21,384 bases of DNA from an uncultured Bacteroidales bacterium (GCA_937877455.1 CALFIU010000049.1:1-21384), one strand, 5' to 3'; shown: positions 7,090-14,126, numbered from the stretch's first letter. Program-made: numbers and translations. Notes: generated by a model from the letters alone, not told the origin.

Positions 7090-8658
7090 ATGGCAAAGGA
7101 ATTTAATACAGAGGTAACTTGCGACCCAAAACTGCACTTTATGGTGGACACCACCAACAAGATGAAGGTTTTTGAACGTCTCATAGAGAGAAAAAAATAC
7201 TTCACCATCAACCGTGCGCGTCAGTTCGGCAAATCAACGTCGTTGAAATGGATTTACACACATCTCAACGGAGAATACTTGGTTGTTTCCCTAAGTTTTG
7301 AAGACACAGAGGATAGCGATTGGGAAAATGCGTCAACGTTTTACCATTTCTTTTGCAGGTATATGGTAAAGGCGTTCACATCTGGAAGAACCCAAAATGA
7401 ACAAAACGCAAGTTTTTGGAAAGATGCGCAAAACGTCGAAAAACCGAGTATCAAAGACCTGTCTGACAGGATAACCGAGTTTTGTCAACAAGGGACAAAA
7501 AAAGCTGTCGTATTAATTGACGAAGTTGACAAAAGTCTTGACAACGAACTATTTTTGAATTTTCTTGCAATGTTGCGCAAGAAATACATCGACCGCGACC
7601 AATTTGGCGATTATTCCACATTTTGGTCGGTGGTTCTTGCCGGGGTGTACGACATCAAGAGCATGAAGGTGAAAATCCGTCCCGAAGAAGAACACAAATT
7701 CAATTCGCCGTGGAATGTTGCCGCCAACTATAAACTTGATATGACTTTCAACCCGCAGGAAATCAGCACTATGCTTGTTGATTATGAGAGCGAAAACCAT
7801 ATCGGTTTCAACATCGATGAAATTTCTCAGGAAATTTACAAATACACTTCGGGCTATCCTGTGCTCGTGAGCGCGGTCTGCAAGGAGATTGACGAAAATT
7901 TGGACAGAGATTGGACTAAGGACGGGGTTCTGACGGCAGTCAACAACCTCATAAAAGACAACAGCGCAATGCTTTTCAAGGACATTACCAAAAACATCGA
8001 GAACAATCCCGATTTGAAAAAATTGCTCCGTGCTATTTCCATGGAAAATTTCAAAATCAGCTATTATGCCGACATTTTCCCCGTGGAATTGGGACGGTTG
8101 TTTTCACTCTTGAAGGCCGACAAACATTCGTGTGCGCAGATTCACAATCTGATTTTCCAACAGAGAATCAACAACTATTTCATCGCCGAAAACCAATTTG
8201 GCAAAATCGAAAGCAACGCCGGTCCAAGCGTCTATACCGACAAGCAAGGCGACCTGAATATGCCGCTGATAATCAACCGTTTCAAAGATTTGGTGTCTAA
8301 GAAACACAATAAAGAGGACGAGTTTCTCAAACGCGAAGGCCGTTTTATGTTCATCTGTTTCTTAAAACCGATTATCAACGGCACTGGATTTTATTACAGC
8401 GAACCCGAAAACGACGATGGCAGCCGTATGGATTTGGTAATCACCTACAACCACAAAGAATACGTTGTTGAACTTAAAATTTGGCACGGCACCGAATACG
8501 AACTTTCGGGTCGCGACCAACTTTCTGAATATCTCGACATCCGCCATCTCAACGAAGGCTACCTCGTAACGTTCTCATTCTTAAAAAATAAAACCGTTCA
8601 AGACAAGCCCGAATGGATCAATTACAACGGCAAGAGGATTTACGAGGCGGTGATATGA
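7090..8658 (+). CDS. AAA-family ATPase with C-terminal PD-(D/E)XK nuclease domain (type B)
   Basis: The 522-aa protein is only distantly related to its two neighbours but has the same plan. The P-loop is INRARQFGKSTSLK (Gly47-Lys48-Ser49), Walker B is VVLIDEVDKSL (Asp144-Glu145), and the nuclease motif near the C-terminus is Asp448 (GSRMDLVI) with Glu461-Leu-Lys463 (VVELKIWHG). The spacing between these motifs is almost the same as in the 4462-6000 protein. The family is usually annotated as ATP-binding or AAA-ATPase-like and has no settled function. The ATG at 7090 is preceded by a -7 box in a control region shared with the first ATPase gene. A 203-bp copy of its 3' end plus the following hairpin is found again at 13332-13534. 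Confidence 0.82.
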   Translation: MAKEFNTEVTCDPKLHFMVDTTNKMKVFERLIERKKYFTINRARQFGKSTSLKWIYTHLNGEYLVVSLSFEDTEDSDWENASTFYHFFCRYMVKAFTSGRTQNEQNASFWKDAQNVEKPSIKDLSDRITEFCQQGTKKAVVLIDEVDKSLDNELFLNFLAMLRKKYIDRDQFGDYSTFWSVVLAGVYDIKSMKVKIRPEEEHKFNSPWNVAANYKLDMTFNPQEISTMLVDYESENHIGFNIDEISQEIYKYTSGYPVLVSAVCKEIDENLDRDWTKDGVLTAVNNLIKDNSAMLFKDITKNIENNPDLKKLLRAISMENFKISYYADIFPVELGRLFSLLKADKHSCAQIHNLIFQQRINNYFIAENQFGKIESNAGPSVYTDKQGDLNMPLIINRFKDLVSKKHNKEDEFLKREGRFMFICFLKPIINGTGFYYSEPENDDGSRMDLVITYNHKEYVVELKIWHGTEYELSGRDQLSEYLDIRHLNEGYLVTFSFLKNKTVQDKPEWINYNGKRIYEAVI

Positions 8659-8665
8659 CAAAACA

Positions 8666-8696
8666 AAGGCAGAGTTTTTTTTAGTTTCTCTGCCTT
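8666..8696. terminator. Hairpin after the type B ATPase gene
   Basis: AAGGCAGAG (8666-8674) pairs perfectly with CTCTGCCTT (8688-8696) around a 13-nt T-rich loop. On the plus strand no T-run follows the stem; on the minus strand TGTTTTG follows, so it may end minus-strand transcription of the peptide remnant at 8715 rather than the ATPase message. It is copied, with one stem mismatch, at 13497-13527. Confidence 0.45.
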
Positions 8697-8714
8697 GATT
8701 GATTGCCTGTGATT

Positions 8715-8834
8715 TTACCGTCCTTCGCCGTTGTAATCTCTGCCGAAAGAATCGCCGCTTGCAGCAAGCAAGACTGGGGTTTGTTTGAGTTCGATGACTT
8801 CGATTGTCGGCTTTTCATACTGACATTTTTTTAT
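8715..8834 (-). pseudogene. 5'-truncated copy of the 48-aa peptide gene
   Basis: The minus strand encodes QYEKPTIEVIELKQTPVLLA followed by ASGDSFGRDYNGEGR and a stop at 8715-8717. This aligns with QYEKPEIEVIEL...LLAASGG of the intact peptide at 1388-1534. No ATG, GTG or TTG lies in frame before the homologous part; the nearest ATG (8829-8827) is in another frame and stops after three codons. DNA similarity begins at the CAGTATGAAAAG word. It is therefore a decayed relative or has lost its start. Confidence 0.6.
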
Positions 8835-8918
8835 CCTTTCGGGCAGTGCGGCAGCCGATTTTGAGAAACCGTCTTAAAATTATAGTCCTAACATGCGGCG
8901 ATTTCAGAAAAATTTTAC

Positions 8919-8926
8919 TAAATTTG
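8919..8926 (+). promoter_or_regulatory. -7 box of the third ATPase gene
   Basis: TAAATTTG followed by CGCAAACT lies 17 nt before the ATG at 8944. The preceding about 25 bp (GCGGCGATTTCAGAAAAATTTT) resemble the DNA before the box at 4431, so it is the shortened third copy of the same control element. It also argues that the ORF start at 8893 is too early. Confidence 0.55.
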
Positions 8927-8943
8927 CGCAAACTAAAAAAGCC

Positions 8944-10488
8944 ATGGCAATGAAAAAACTTCCAATCGGCATACAATCGTTTGAAAAACTCATACAAGGC
9001 GGTTTTGTCTATCTCGACAAGACCGACATGGTATATCGTTTCGCTAATACGGAGGCTTGCTATTTTCTCTCGCGTCCGAGGCGGTTCGGCAAAAGTCTTA
9101 CGTTGAGCACACTTCATGCATACTTCGATGGGCGCAAAGACCTGTTTGTTGGGACAAAGATGGAACAGTTGGAAACCAAATGGGAAAAATATCCCGTTCT
9201 GCATTTCGATTTCAATAATGCGAAATACGATAGCGTGGAGAATTTTAGAAATTATGTTGGGACAATGTTGGAAGAGTTTGAAACCCAATATAATCTTCCA
9301 TCAAAAGATGAATTGGCAGTAAGGTTCAAAAAACTTATCAACGCCATCGCCGCACAGACCGACCAAAAGGTTGTAATCCTTGTTGACGAATACGACAAGC
9401 CGCTGCTGAACAACATCTTGAATGATAATCTTAAAGACGAAATTCGCAAGGAGATGAAGGCATTTTACAGCGTGTTGAAAACTTGCGACGAAAATATAAA
9501 AATGGCGTTCATCACTGGCGTAACAAAGTTCAGCAAGGTAAGTTTGTTTAGCGATGTCAACAATTTGACGGACATTTCAAACATGCTTGCATTTGCCACC
9601 ATTTGCGGCGCGACAGAGAAAGAAATTCACGACAATTTGAACGAACATGTTCAGGCAATGGCGGACGCAAATAAAATTTCAAAAGAAGATTGCTACCAAG
9701 AACTCAAAAAATGGTACGAAGGTTATCACTTTCACCCAAAAGCCGAAGACACATACAATCCTTTCGGGCTGTTGAAGGCTTTGTACGAAAAGGAGTTCAA
9801 GGAATATTGGTTTGAGAGCGGCACACCGACGTTTCTTGCCAAAGTGATAAAAGAGCAAGGAATGATACTGAGCGAACTCGATAGCGTAGAATGTGATTCA
9901 AGTGAACTGTCAAAAATCGACAATTTTGCCACAAACCCTTTGCCGCTGCTCTATCAAAGCGGCTATCTGACAATAAAGGGTTACGACCGCGAGATGGATA
10001 CCTACATGCTCGGTCTGCCTAACCGCGAGGTAGCCAAGGGTTTGGTGAAATTTATATTCAATTATAACTTTCCAAAAACAGAAACAAGCGCATTTTCAAT
10101 CATCAGTTTTGCACGTGAAGTACGTTCTGGCAACATCGACGGCTTTATGAAACGCCTTTGCGCGCTCCTTGCCGACAGTAGTTACGAGATTGTCGGCGAT
10201 GCCGAGAAATATTTTCAGAATGTCTTTTATTTGATTTTCAAACTGTTGGGATTCTATGCCGAGGCAGAGCGCAACACTTCGGACGGCAGGATGGACGCTG
10301 TTGTCAAGACACCGCAATATATCTACGTTTTTGAGTTCAAACTCGACAAGTCCGCCCAGGAAGCGTTAGACCAAATCAACAGCAAGGACTATCCGCTGCC
10401 GTTCACCGTTGATGGTAGGAAGTTATTCAAAGTTGGCGTAAGTTTCTCGTCAGATACACGAAAAGTGGCAGAATGGATGAAGGAATAG
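8944..10488 (+). CDS. AAA-ATPase-like protein with C-terminal PD-(D/E)XK nuclease domain (type A')
   Basis: The 514-aa protein is a close paralogue of the 4462-6000 gene: the same SRPRRFGKSLTLST P-loop, LVDEYDKPLL Walker B, and DGRMDAVV...FEFK nuclease motif. Identity is high in the ATPase part and almost complete over the last 130 residues (from about GNIDGFMKRL to the end). The stretch around YDREMDTYMLGLPNREV to ISFAREVRSG differs strongly from the equivalent stretch of the other copy. The start is ATG 8944 (MAMKKLPIG); a second ATG at 8950 matches the start chosen for the first copy. A longer frame back to 8893 would run through the -7 box and is rejected. Behind it lies a minus-strand remnant of the membrane helix found behind the first copy. 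Confidence 0.85.
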   Translation: MAMKKLPIGIQSFEKLIQGGFVYLDKTDMVYRFANTEACYFLSRPRRFGKSLTLSTLHAYFDGRKDLFVGTKMEQLETKWEKYPVLHFDFNNAKYDSVENFRNYVGTMLEEFETQYNLPSKDELAVRFKKLINAIAAQTDQKVVILVDEYDKPLLNNILNDNLKDEIRKEMKAFYSVLKTCDENIKMAFITGVTKFSKVSLFSDVNNLTDISNMLAFATICGATEKEIHDNLNEHVQAMADANKISKEDCYQELKKWYEGYHFHPKAEDTYNPFGLLKALYEKEFKEYWFESGTPTFLAKVIKEQGMILSELDSVECDSSELSKIDNFATNPLPLLYQSGYLTIKGYDREMDTYMLGLPNREVAKGLVKFIFNYNFPKTETSAFSIISFAREVRSGNIDGFMKRLCALLADSSYEIVGDAEKYFQNVFYLIFKLLGFYAEAERNTSDGRMDAVVKTPQYIYVFEFKLDKSAQEALDQINSKDYPLPFTVDGRKLFKVGVSFSSDTRKVAEWMKE

Positions 10489-10494
10489 AAGCCT

Positions 10495-10544
10495 TAAAAA
10501 TCCCCACGCAGCAGCCAATGCACCGATGAAAATCAAGAAGTCGG
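10495..10544 (-). pseudogene. Remnant of the hydrophobic helix found at 6713-6805
   Basis: On the minus strand this encodes DFLIFIGALAAAWGFL, matching NILSIVGALAVAWGIFL of the 6713-6805 reading. The DNA is also alike (AAAAATCCCCACGC-AGCAGCCAATGCACCGA against AAAAATTCCCCACGCCACAGCCAATGCGCCGA, broken here by hyphens). No proper start precedes it, and the rest of the membrane-AraC gene is missing. It sits 6 bp after the type A' ATPase stop and runs into the end of the HxlR gene. Confidence 0.55.
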
Positions 10545-10549
10545 AAAAA

Positions 10550-10930
10550 TTAAAGTTGCATGTTGTAATACGCCTCCCTCGACGCAACAATCTCGTTGAT
10601 ATTGACAATCGCCCAATCAACGAGGGCATTGATGTGCGGCATGAGGGATTTTGCACGGTCAGAAAGCGTATATTCCACCCTCGGCGGCATCTCGTTGTGG
10701 GCGATGCGGATTATCAAACCGTCGGCTTCAAGGTCGTGGAGCGTTACGGTGAGCATCTTGTCGCTGATGTCGGTGATAGTCTGCCGCAAATTCTTGAAGC
10801 GCAAAGGTTTGTCGCTGCCTTCGAGTGTCAGCAAAATCAAAATCGGCCATTTGCCGCCGATGCGTGAAATCACGTTTCTGACCGGACATTCGGGGAAAAA
10901 CGGGTCTCTTACTTGGTTTCTTAACAACAT
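10550..10930 (-). CDS. HxlR-family winged-helix regulator with N-terminal cysteine
   Basis: The 126-aa protein has the HxlR signature CPVRNVISRIGGKWPILIL near the N-terminus, LRFKNLRQTITDISDKMLTV in the DNA-binding helices, and PPRVEYTLSDRAKSL in the wing. Cys15 in the ECPVR motif is at the place where redox-sensing members such as YodB and HypR carry their reactive cysteine. It is the last gene of the operon that starts with the Cys-rich precursor; its ATG at 10930 overlaps the end of the oxidoreductase gene by 10 bp. It may control this operon through the direct repeats at 13224-13249, in response to thiol or quinone stress; this is inference. Confidence 0.85.
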   Translation of the reverse strand: MLLRNQVRDPFFPECPVRNVISRIGGKWPILILLTLEGSDKPLRFKNLRQTITDISDKMLTVTLHDLEADGLIIRIAHNEMPPRVEYTLSDRAKSLMPHINALVDWAIVNINEIVASREAYYNMQL

Positions 10931-11886
10931 ATTTTTAAAATTATTTTGCCGCCTGCGCCGCCTTTTTCGAGCAAGGTGTGGGCTGCGGAGATTTCGTCAA
11001 GGGTAAAAACTTTGCTGTAAAGCGGACGGATTTTGGCAGTTTCAATCAGATGGAAAAGCCCGTCGATTGCCGTCTGCGAGGGATAATTAGAGAAAAATCC
11101 CGTCAGAAAAACGCCGTTGGGAATATATTTGATAGGGTCGAAATCCTTGACCGTAAACTCGTTGCCCAAAATTCCTGTGTTGCATACATAGCCTGGCTTT
11201 TTCACGCACAAAAGCGAATCACGGAGCGTCTTTGGTCCTACGAGTTCAAGCACTTTGTTTGGCTCGGCGGGCAAGGTTTTCGCGCTCAAATTCTCGTGGT
11301 CAACAACACAAAAATCTGCACCCAACGCCAGCATTTTGTCAAACGATTCCTGCCTTCTGACGGCTGCAATTACCGTTGCTCCCACAGCTTTTGCTATTTG
11401 TACCGCTGCCTGACCAACTGTGCTCGTAGCCCCACGCACAAGCAAAACATCATTCTTATTAAGCATAAGACACTCAAACAGAGAGCCATACGCTGTATAA
11501 TAAGTTTCCGGGACGGCAGCGAGCGAAAGCCAATCAAGCGTGGTTGTTACCTTAAAGACATTTTTCGTCGGCAACAGGGCAAATTCGGCGTAACTTCCAT
11601 TGAACGAACGTCCCATACCGCCCATAAGCGCAACCACGCGGTCTCCTTTTTTTAAATTGGAATCCGATGGATCTGCGATTTCGCCGACACACTCTATGCC
11701 CGGCACAACGGGCGTGTTGATGTAGTCGCTGTCGGCCTCAAACATCCTCAGCAACGCCTCGGAATGGTTCAATCCCGCTGCAAATATCTTCACCAATACC
11801 CATCCAGACTTGACATTTGGAATAGGTATTTCGCTGATTTTCAAGTCGTCAGCGGCACAACAATGATTTAGTACGATTGCTTTCAT
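10921..11886 (-). CDS. Zinc-less quinone oxidoreductase-like (MDR family) NAD(P)H-dependent enzyme
   Basis: The 321-aa protein starts MKAIVLNHCCAADDLKISEI and has a GroES-like N-terminal domain (AAGLNHSEALLR, PVVPGIECVGEI, KGDRVVAL) followed by a Rossmann domain with GATSTVGQAAVQIAKAVGA. The catalytic-zinc and structural-zinc cysteine patterns of alcohol dehydrogenases are absent, so it fits the quinone oxidoreductase group that reduces quinones or enones with NADPH. The ATG at 11886 overlaps the stop of the radical SAM gene as ATGA, which implies coupled translation; an upstream in-frame start at 11907 is less likely. Its place between a peptide maturase and an HxlR regulator suggests either a tailoring reduction on the peptide or a protective role. 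Confidence 0.83.
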   Translation of the reverse strand: MKAIVLNHCCAADDLKISEIPIPNVKSGWVLVKIFAAGLNHSEALLRMFEADSDYINTPVVPGIECVGEIADPSDSNLKKGDRVVALMGGMGRSFNGSYAEFALLPTKNVFKVTTTLDWLSLAAVPETYYTAYGSLFECLMLNKNDVLLVRGATSTVGQAAVQIAKAVGATVIAAVRRQESFDKMLALGADFCVVDHENLSAKTLPAEPNKVLELVGPKTLRDSLLCVKKPGYVCNTGILGNEFTVKDFDPIKYIPNGVFLTGFFSNYPSQTAIDGLFHLIETAKIRPLYSKVFTLDEISAAHTLLEKGGAGGKIILKICC

Positions 11887-12917
11887 AACCATCTCTCTTT
11901 CCAGCATTGTGGATCTGCCGCGTAAAAATCACCAGTGTAGCCAAAAGCCACTGCCGGGCAGCCGCGACAAAAACGCAAAAGTTCGCATTTTGAACATTTT
12001 ATGAATTTTTCGTGTTGACGGTAACTGTCGGTCGGTGCGCCGTTGAACACACTGTACATATCCTCGTCAACCGTCCCTACATAGCTCTCAAACCGTCTGC
12101 AAGCCATGAGACGCCCTTCCGCCGTGATGGTGAAATGACAGTTGCCACAGTTGCAGCCATCATAAATAGTGTTGGAATCCAGTCCATCAGGAATCTTGAA
12201 AAGCCCCTTCTCATAGAGAAAAAGTGTCCAAAGATGGTCTTTGAGATTGAAGGTGGTCTCAGAATCCTTATAAGCCGTGAATTTGTCCCAGCATTTTTCC
12301 AAAAATCTTTGATAATCAGATGGTTCGATGTGCCAGTTTTTCTTAGTAGCCTTGTCTTGGGCGGTGGGACAGTAGCGCGCAAAAGCGTATATGTCCACAT
12401 TGTTTTCCACCACGAGGTCGATGATTTCAGGAATTTCGCCAATGTTTGTGGCAGAAACGGTAGTCATTATGGCACAGTGCATTCCAGCATTTCGGATTAT
12501 GGGAATTGCGGCGATAGTCGCGTCAAAGGAACCTGGCTTTCGGAAATAGTCGTGCGTTGCCTTCATACCATCGATGCTAAGTTGGTATTTGCGGCAGCCA
12601 AGATTTTCGAGACGTCGGCAAACCTCGTCTGTTAGGTGGAACGGATTGCCCATTATCGCAAACGCAATGCCCTTTTGGTGGACAACTTCCAGAAAATCCC
12701 AAAACCGGCTGTGCAGAATCGGGTCGCCGCCAGTGATGTAGAGATATGGCAACCGATTCATTTTCTTGCACATAGATTCAATGTTGTCAAGCACCGAAAG
12801 CATCCTTTCCCACGGCATCTCCGTCATCTTGGGATGCCCTTCCGAAAAAATGTAACAGTGCTTGCAACGTTGGTCGCACTCGTCGGTGATATGCCATTGG
12901 AATGCAAAGTACTCCAT
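11883..12917 (-). CDS. Radical SAM/SPASM peptide maturase
   Basis: The 344-aa enzyme carries CDQRCKHC (Cys14, Cys18, Cys21), the CxxxCxxC site of the SAM-binding 4Fe-4S cluster, and YITGGDP (61-66), the GGE-like motif. The C-terminal SPASM region holds many cysteines (CNCGNC, MACRRF, KCSKCELLRFCRGCP, DPQCW) expected to bind auxiliary clusters. Such enzymes make thioether or carbon-carbon links in ribosomal peptides. The start ATG at 12917 lies 5 nt after the stop of the Cys-rich precursor; the longer frame to 13049 runs through the precursor in another frame. The pairing strongly suggests that the precursor is its substrate. I recall a class called ACGX-repeat peptides with dedicated radical SAM enzymes, which this resembles. 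Confidence 0.88.
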   Translation of the reverse strand: MEYFAFQWHITDECDQRCKHCYIFSEGHPKMTEMPWERMLSVLDNIESMCKKMNRLPYLYITGGDPILHSRFWDFLEVVHQKGIAFAIMGNPFHLTDEVCRRLENLGCRKYQLSIDGMKATHDYFRKPGSFDATIAAIPIIRNAGMHCAIMTTVSATNIGEIPEIIDLVVENNVDIYAFARYCPTAQDKATKKNWHIEPSDYQRFLEKCWDKFTAYKDSETTFNLKDHLWTLFLYEKGLFKIPDGLDSNTIYDGCNCGNCHFTITAEGRLMACRRFESYVGTVDEDMYSVFNGAPTDSYRQHEKFIKCSKCELLRFCRGCPAVAFGYTGDFYAADPQCWKERWL

Positions 12918-12922
12918 CGGGC

Positions 12923-13123
12923 TTATTTTTTGTCGCCCGAACCACATGCCGTGCCGCAAGCGCTGGCCTTCTGTTTGTCGCCCGAACCGCAAGCCGTGCC
13001 GCAGGCTGTTGCTTTCTGTTTGTCGCCTGAGCCGCAGGCAGTTCCACAAGCGGCGGATACGCCTTCAATCGCGTTCATAACGCCCTGTGCGCTGTGCGCA
13101 AGATTCAAATCGATTCTCTTCAT
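12923..13123 (-). CDS. RiPP precursor with three ACGTACGSGDK repeats
   Basis: The 66-aa peptide has a leader of about 22 residues (MKRIDLNLAHSAQGVMNAI then EGVSA) followed by three cores ACGTACGSGDK separated by the spacers QKAT and QKAS, ending in Lys-Lys. Each core has two Cys in a CGTAC arrangement, six Cys in all. The last two residues of each core and the Lys-rich spacer could be protease sites that release separate peptides. It is the first gene of the operon, with its own promoter, and its stop is 5 nt before the maturase start. Thioether or other radical SAM-made crosslinks on the Cys or neighbouring residues are the likely modification. No dedicated exporter or protease is seen in the window. 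Confidence 0.85.
   Translation of the reverse strand: MKRIDLNLAHSAQGVMNAIEGVSAACGTACGSGDKQKATACGTACGSGDKQKASACGTACGSGDKK
12931..13055 (-). repeat. 45-bp tandem repeats in the precursor gene
   Basis: Units lie at 12931-12975, 12976-13020 and 13021-13055 (partial). Each encodes one ACGTACGSGDK core plus spacer. Base differences are mostly at third codon positions, so the peptide is conserved under selection rather than freshly duplicated. Confidence 0.9.
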
Positions 13124-13179
13124 TGTGATATTTTTTTAATAAATTCAACATTCGTACTTCCTTTTGGAGAGTACTGCGA

Positions 13180-13209
13180 CAAAGTTATGATAAAATTCTT
13201 TGATTTCAA
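13180..13209 (-). promoter_or_regulatory. Promoter of the RiPP operon
   Basis: On the minus strand TTG (13209-13207) is followed after 19 nt by TAACTTTG (13187-13180), an exact TAnnTTTG box. A second TTG directly precedes the first. The precursor ATG at 13123 is 56 nt further on. Confidence 0.7.
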
Positions 13210-13223
13210 CAACGCACTTTATG

Positions 13224-13249
13224 GTTAGTAACTTTATTTTTGTTAGTAA
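13224..13249. promoter_or_regulatory. Direct repeat of GTTAGTAA, candidate operator
   Basis: GTTAGTAA occurs at 13224-13231 and 13242-13249, 18 bp apart start to start, just upstream of the -33 element of the RiPP promoter. HxlR-type regulators often bind TTACT/AGTAA-like words, and an HxlR gene is the last gene of this operon. The site is a prediction from position and resemblance only. Confidence 0.4.
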
Positions 13250-13331
13250 TTGTGATAATGAGACAGTTATCAAGCGAATTTTAGAAATAATTAACTAAAA
13301 TAGGAATTTCAACATTTGGAAATATGTAGCA

Positions 13332-13534
13332 AACTTTCGGGTCGCGACCAACTTTCTGAATATCTCGACACACGCCATCTCAACGAAGGCTACCTCGTAA
13401 CGTTCTCATTCTTAAAAAACAAAACCGTTCAAGACAAGCCCGAATGGATTGATTACAACGGCAAAAAAATTTACGAGGCGGTGATTTGAAAAAACAAAGA
13501 CAGAGTTTTTTTTAGTTTCTCTGCCTTGATTGAT
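13332..13534 (+). pseudogene. Orphan copy of the 3' end of the type B ATPase gene and its hairpin
   Basis: These 203 bp align without any gap to 8501-8703 (constant offset 4831) and differ at only a few bases. They encode the last 51 codons (LSGRDQLSEYLDTRHLNEGY onward) to a TGA at 13487-13489, then the same hairpin with one stem change. No start or promoter precedes them. The match breaks off abruptly at both ends, so this is a leftover of a duplicated or rearranged unit. Confidence 0.9.
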
Positions 13535-13582
13535 AACTACGGAAAAACGCAAAACACAAAAAAATATTCGCACTTTTCATTG

Positions 13583-14065
13583 TTAAATAATGTCGCCGTA
13601 ATATTTATCTGCCGCGCCAATCAACTTAAACACAATTCTGAAATTACCGTTGATATACGAAGTGGAATTGATCTTGAACTCGCCGATTTCTTTCGTGCGC
13701 TCCACGTGCTTGCCGATGCAGCAGCAAAGGTCGTAATCGCCGATTTTCACAAGGCGAATAGTTTCGGAAGCGACATCGGGCAGTTTGTCGATTTCAACTC
13801 CGGCGGGAATTGTATCTTTGGTTACAAACTGATATTCAACATGATAATCTTTTTGGATAATCTCGTTGACCGTCTGCTCAATCTGCGCAATCTGTTCAGC
13901 GGAAGGCTCCTCTGGCAGGGGAAAATTGATTTTAGATTTTTTGCGCTCGATGTGCGCATTTTTTGACCGACAGCAGCCAAACATCCTCACCATAGTCTGG
14001 TTGAGGATATGCTCAGCTGTGTGCATCGGCGGATATTCGTCTTTGTTGTGAGTGTTGAGTTGCAT
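13583..14065 (-). CDS. AlaX-like tRNA-editing domain protein
   Basis: The 160-aa protein has the free-standing alanyl/threonyl-tRNA synthetase second additional domain. PPMHTAEHILNQ gives the HxxxH zinc motif (His15, His19), and DLCCCIGKHVERTKEIGEF gives the CxxxH pair and the typical following segment. AlaX proteins hydrolyse Ser or Gly mischarged on tRNA-Ala, but this subgroup's substrate cannot be told from the sequence. The region RMFGCCRSKNAHIERKKSK fits the family's substrate loop. ATG 14065 is preferred over a TTG six bases earlier. It is divergent from the nitroreductase gene. Confidence 0.8.
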   Translation of the reverse strand: MQLNTHNKDEYPPMHTAEHILNQTMVRMFGCCRSKNAHIERKKSKINFPLPEEPSAEQIAQIEQTVNEIIQKDYHVEYQFVTKDTIPAGVEIDKLPDVASETIRLVKIGDYDLCCCIGKHVERTKEIGEFKINSTSYINGNFRIVFKLIGAADKYYGDII

Positions 14066-14095
14066 AATCAAAATTATTTAATCGAGCGCAAGTTA

Positions 14096-14126
14096 CAAAT
14101 AAAATCCAAAATCTCTTGATTTTCAA
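14096..14126 (-). promoter_or_regulatory. Possible promoter of the AlaX-like gene
   Basis: On the minus strand TTG (14126-14124) precedes TTTATTTG (14103-14096) by 20 nt. The -7 box has one mismatch to TAnnTTTG. It lies 30 nt before the ATG. Confidence 0.35.

Larger units (their letters stand above)
13124..13582. other. 459-bp region between RiPP precursor and AlaX-like gene
   Basis: It holds the precursor promoter (13180-13209), a pair of GTTAGTAA direct repeats (13224-13249), an AT-rich stretch without clear features (13250-13331), and the 203-bp orphan copy of ATPase gene DNA (13332-13534). No intact gene is visible. Confidence 0.75.

Noticed and set aside
8815..9288. Minus-strand frame of 157 codons
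   Set aside because: It is antisense to the conserved N-terminal part of the third ATPase gene.
10978..11655. Plus-strand frame of 225 codons
   Set aside because: It is antisense to the oxidoreductase gene, which has clear GroES-like and Rossmann motifs.
12918..13049. N-terminal extension of the radical SAM maturase
   Set aside because: The extension is the precursor's repeat DNA read in another frame; the ATG at 12917 gives the usual distance to the CxxxCxxC motif.
12931..13055. CRISPR-like array
   Set aside because: The repeats are contiguous without spacers and code for peptide cores in frame.
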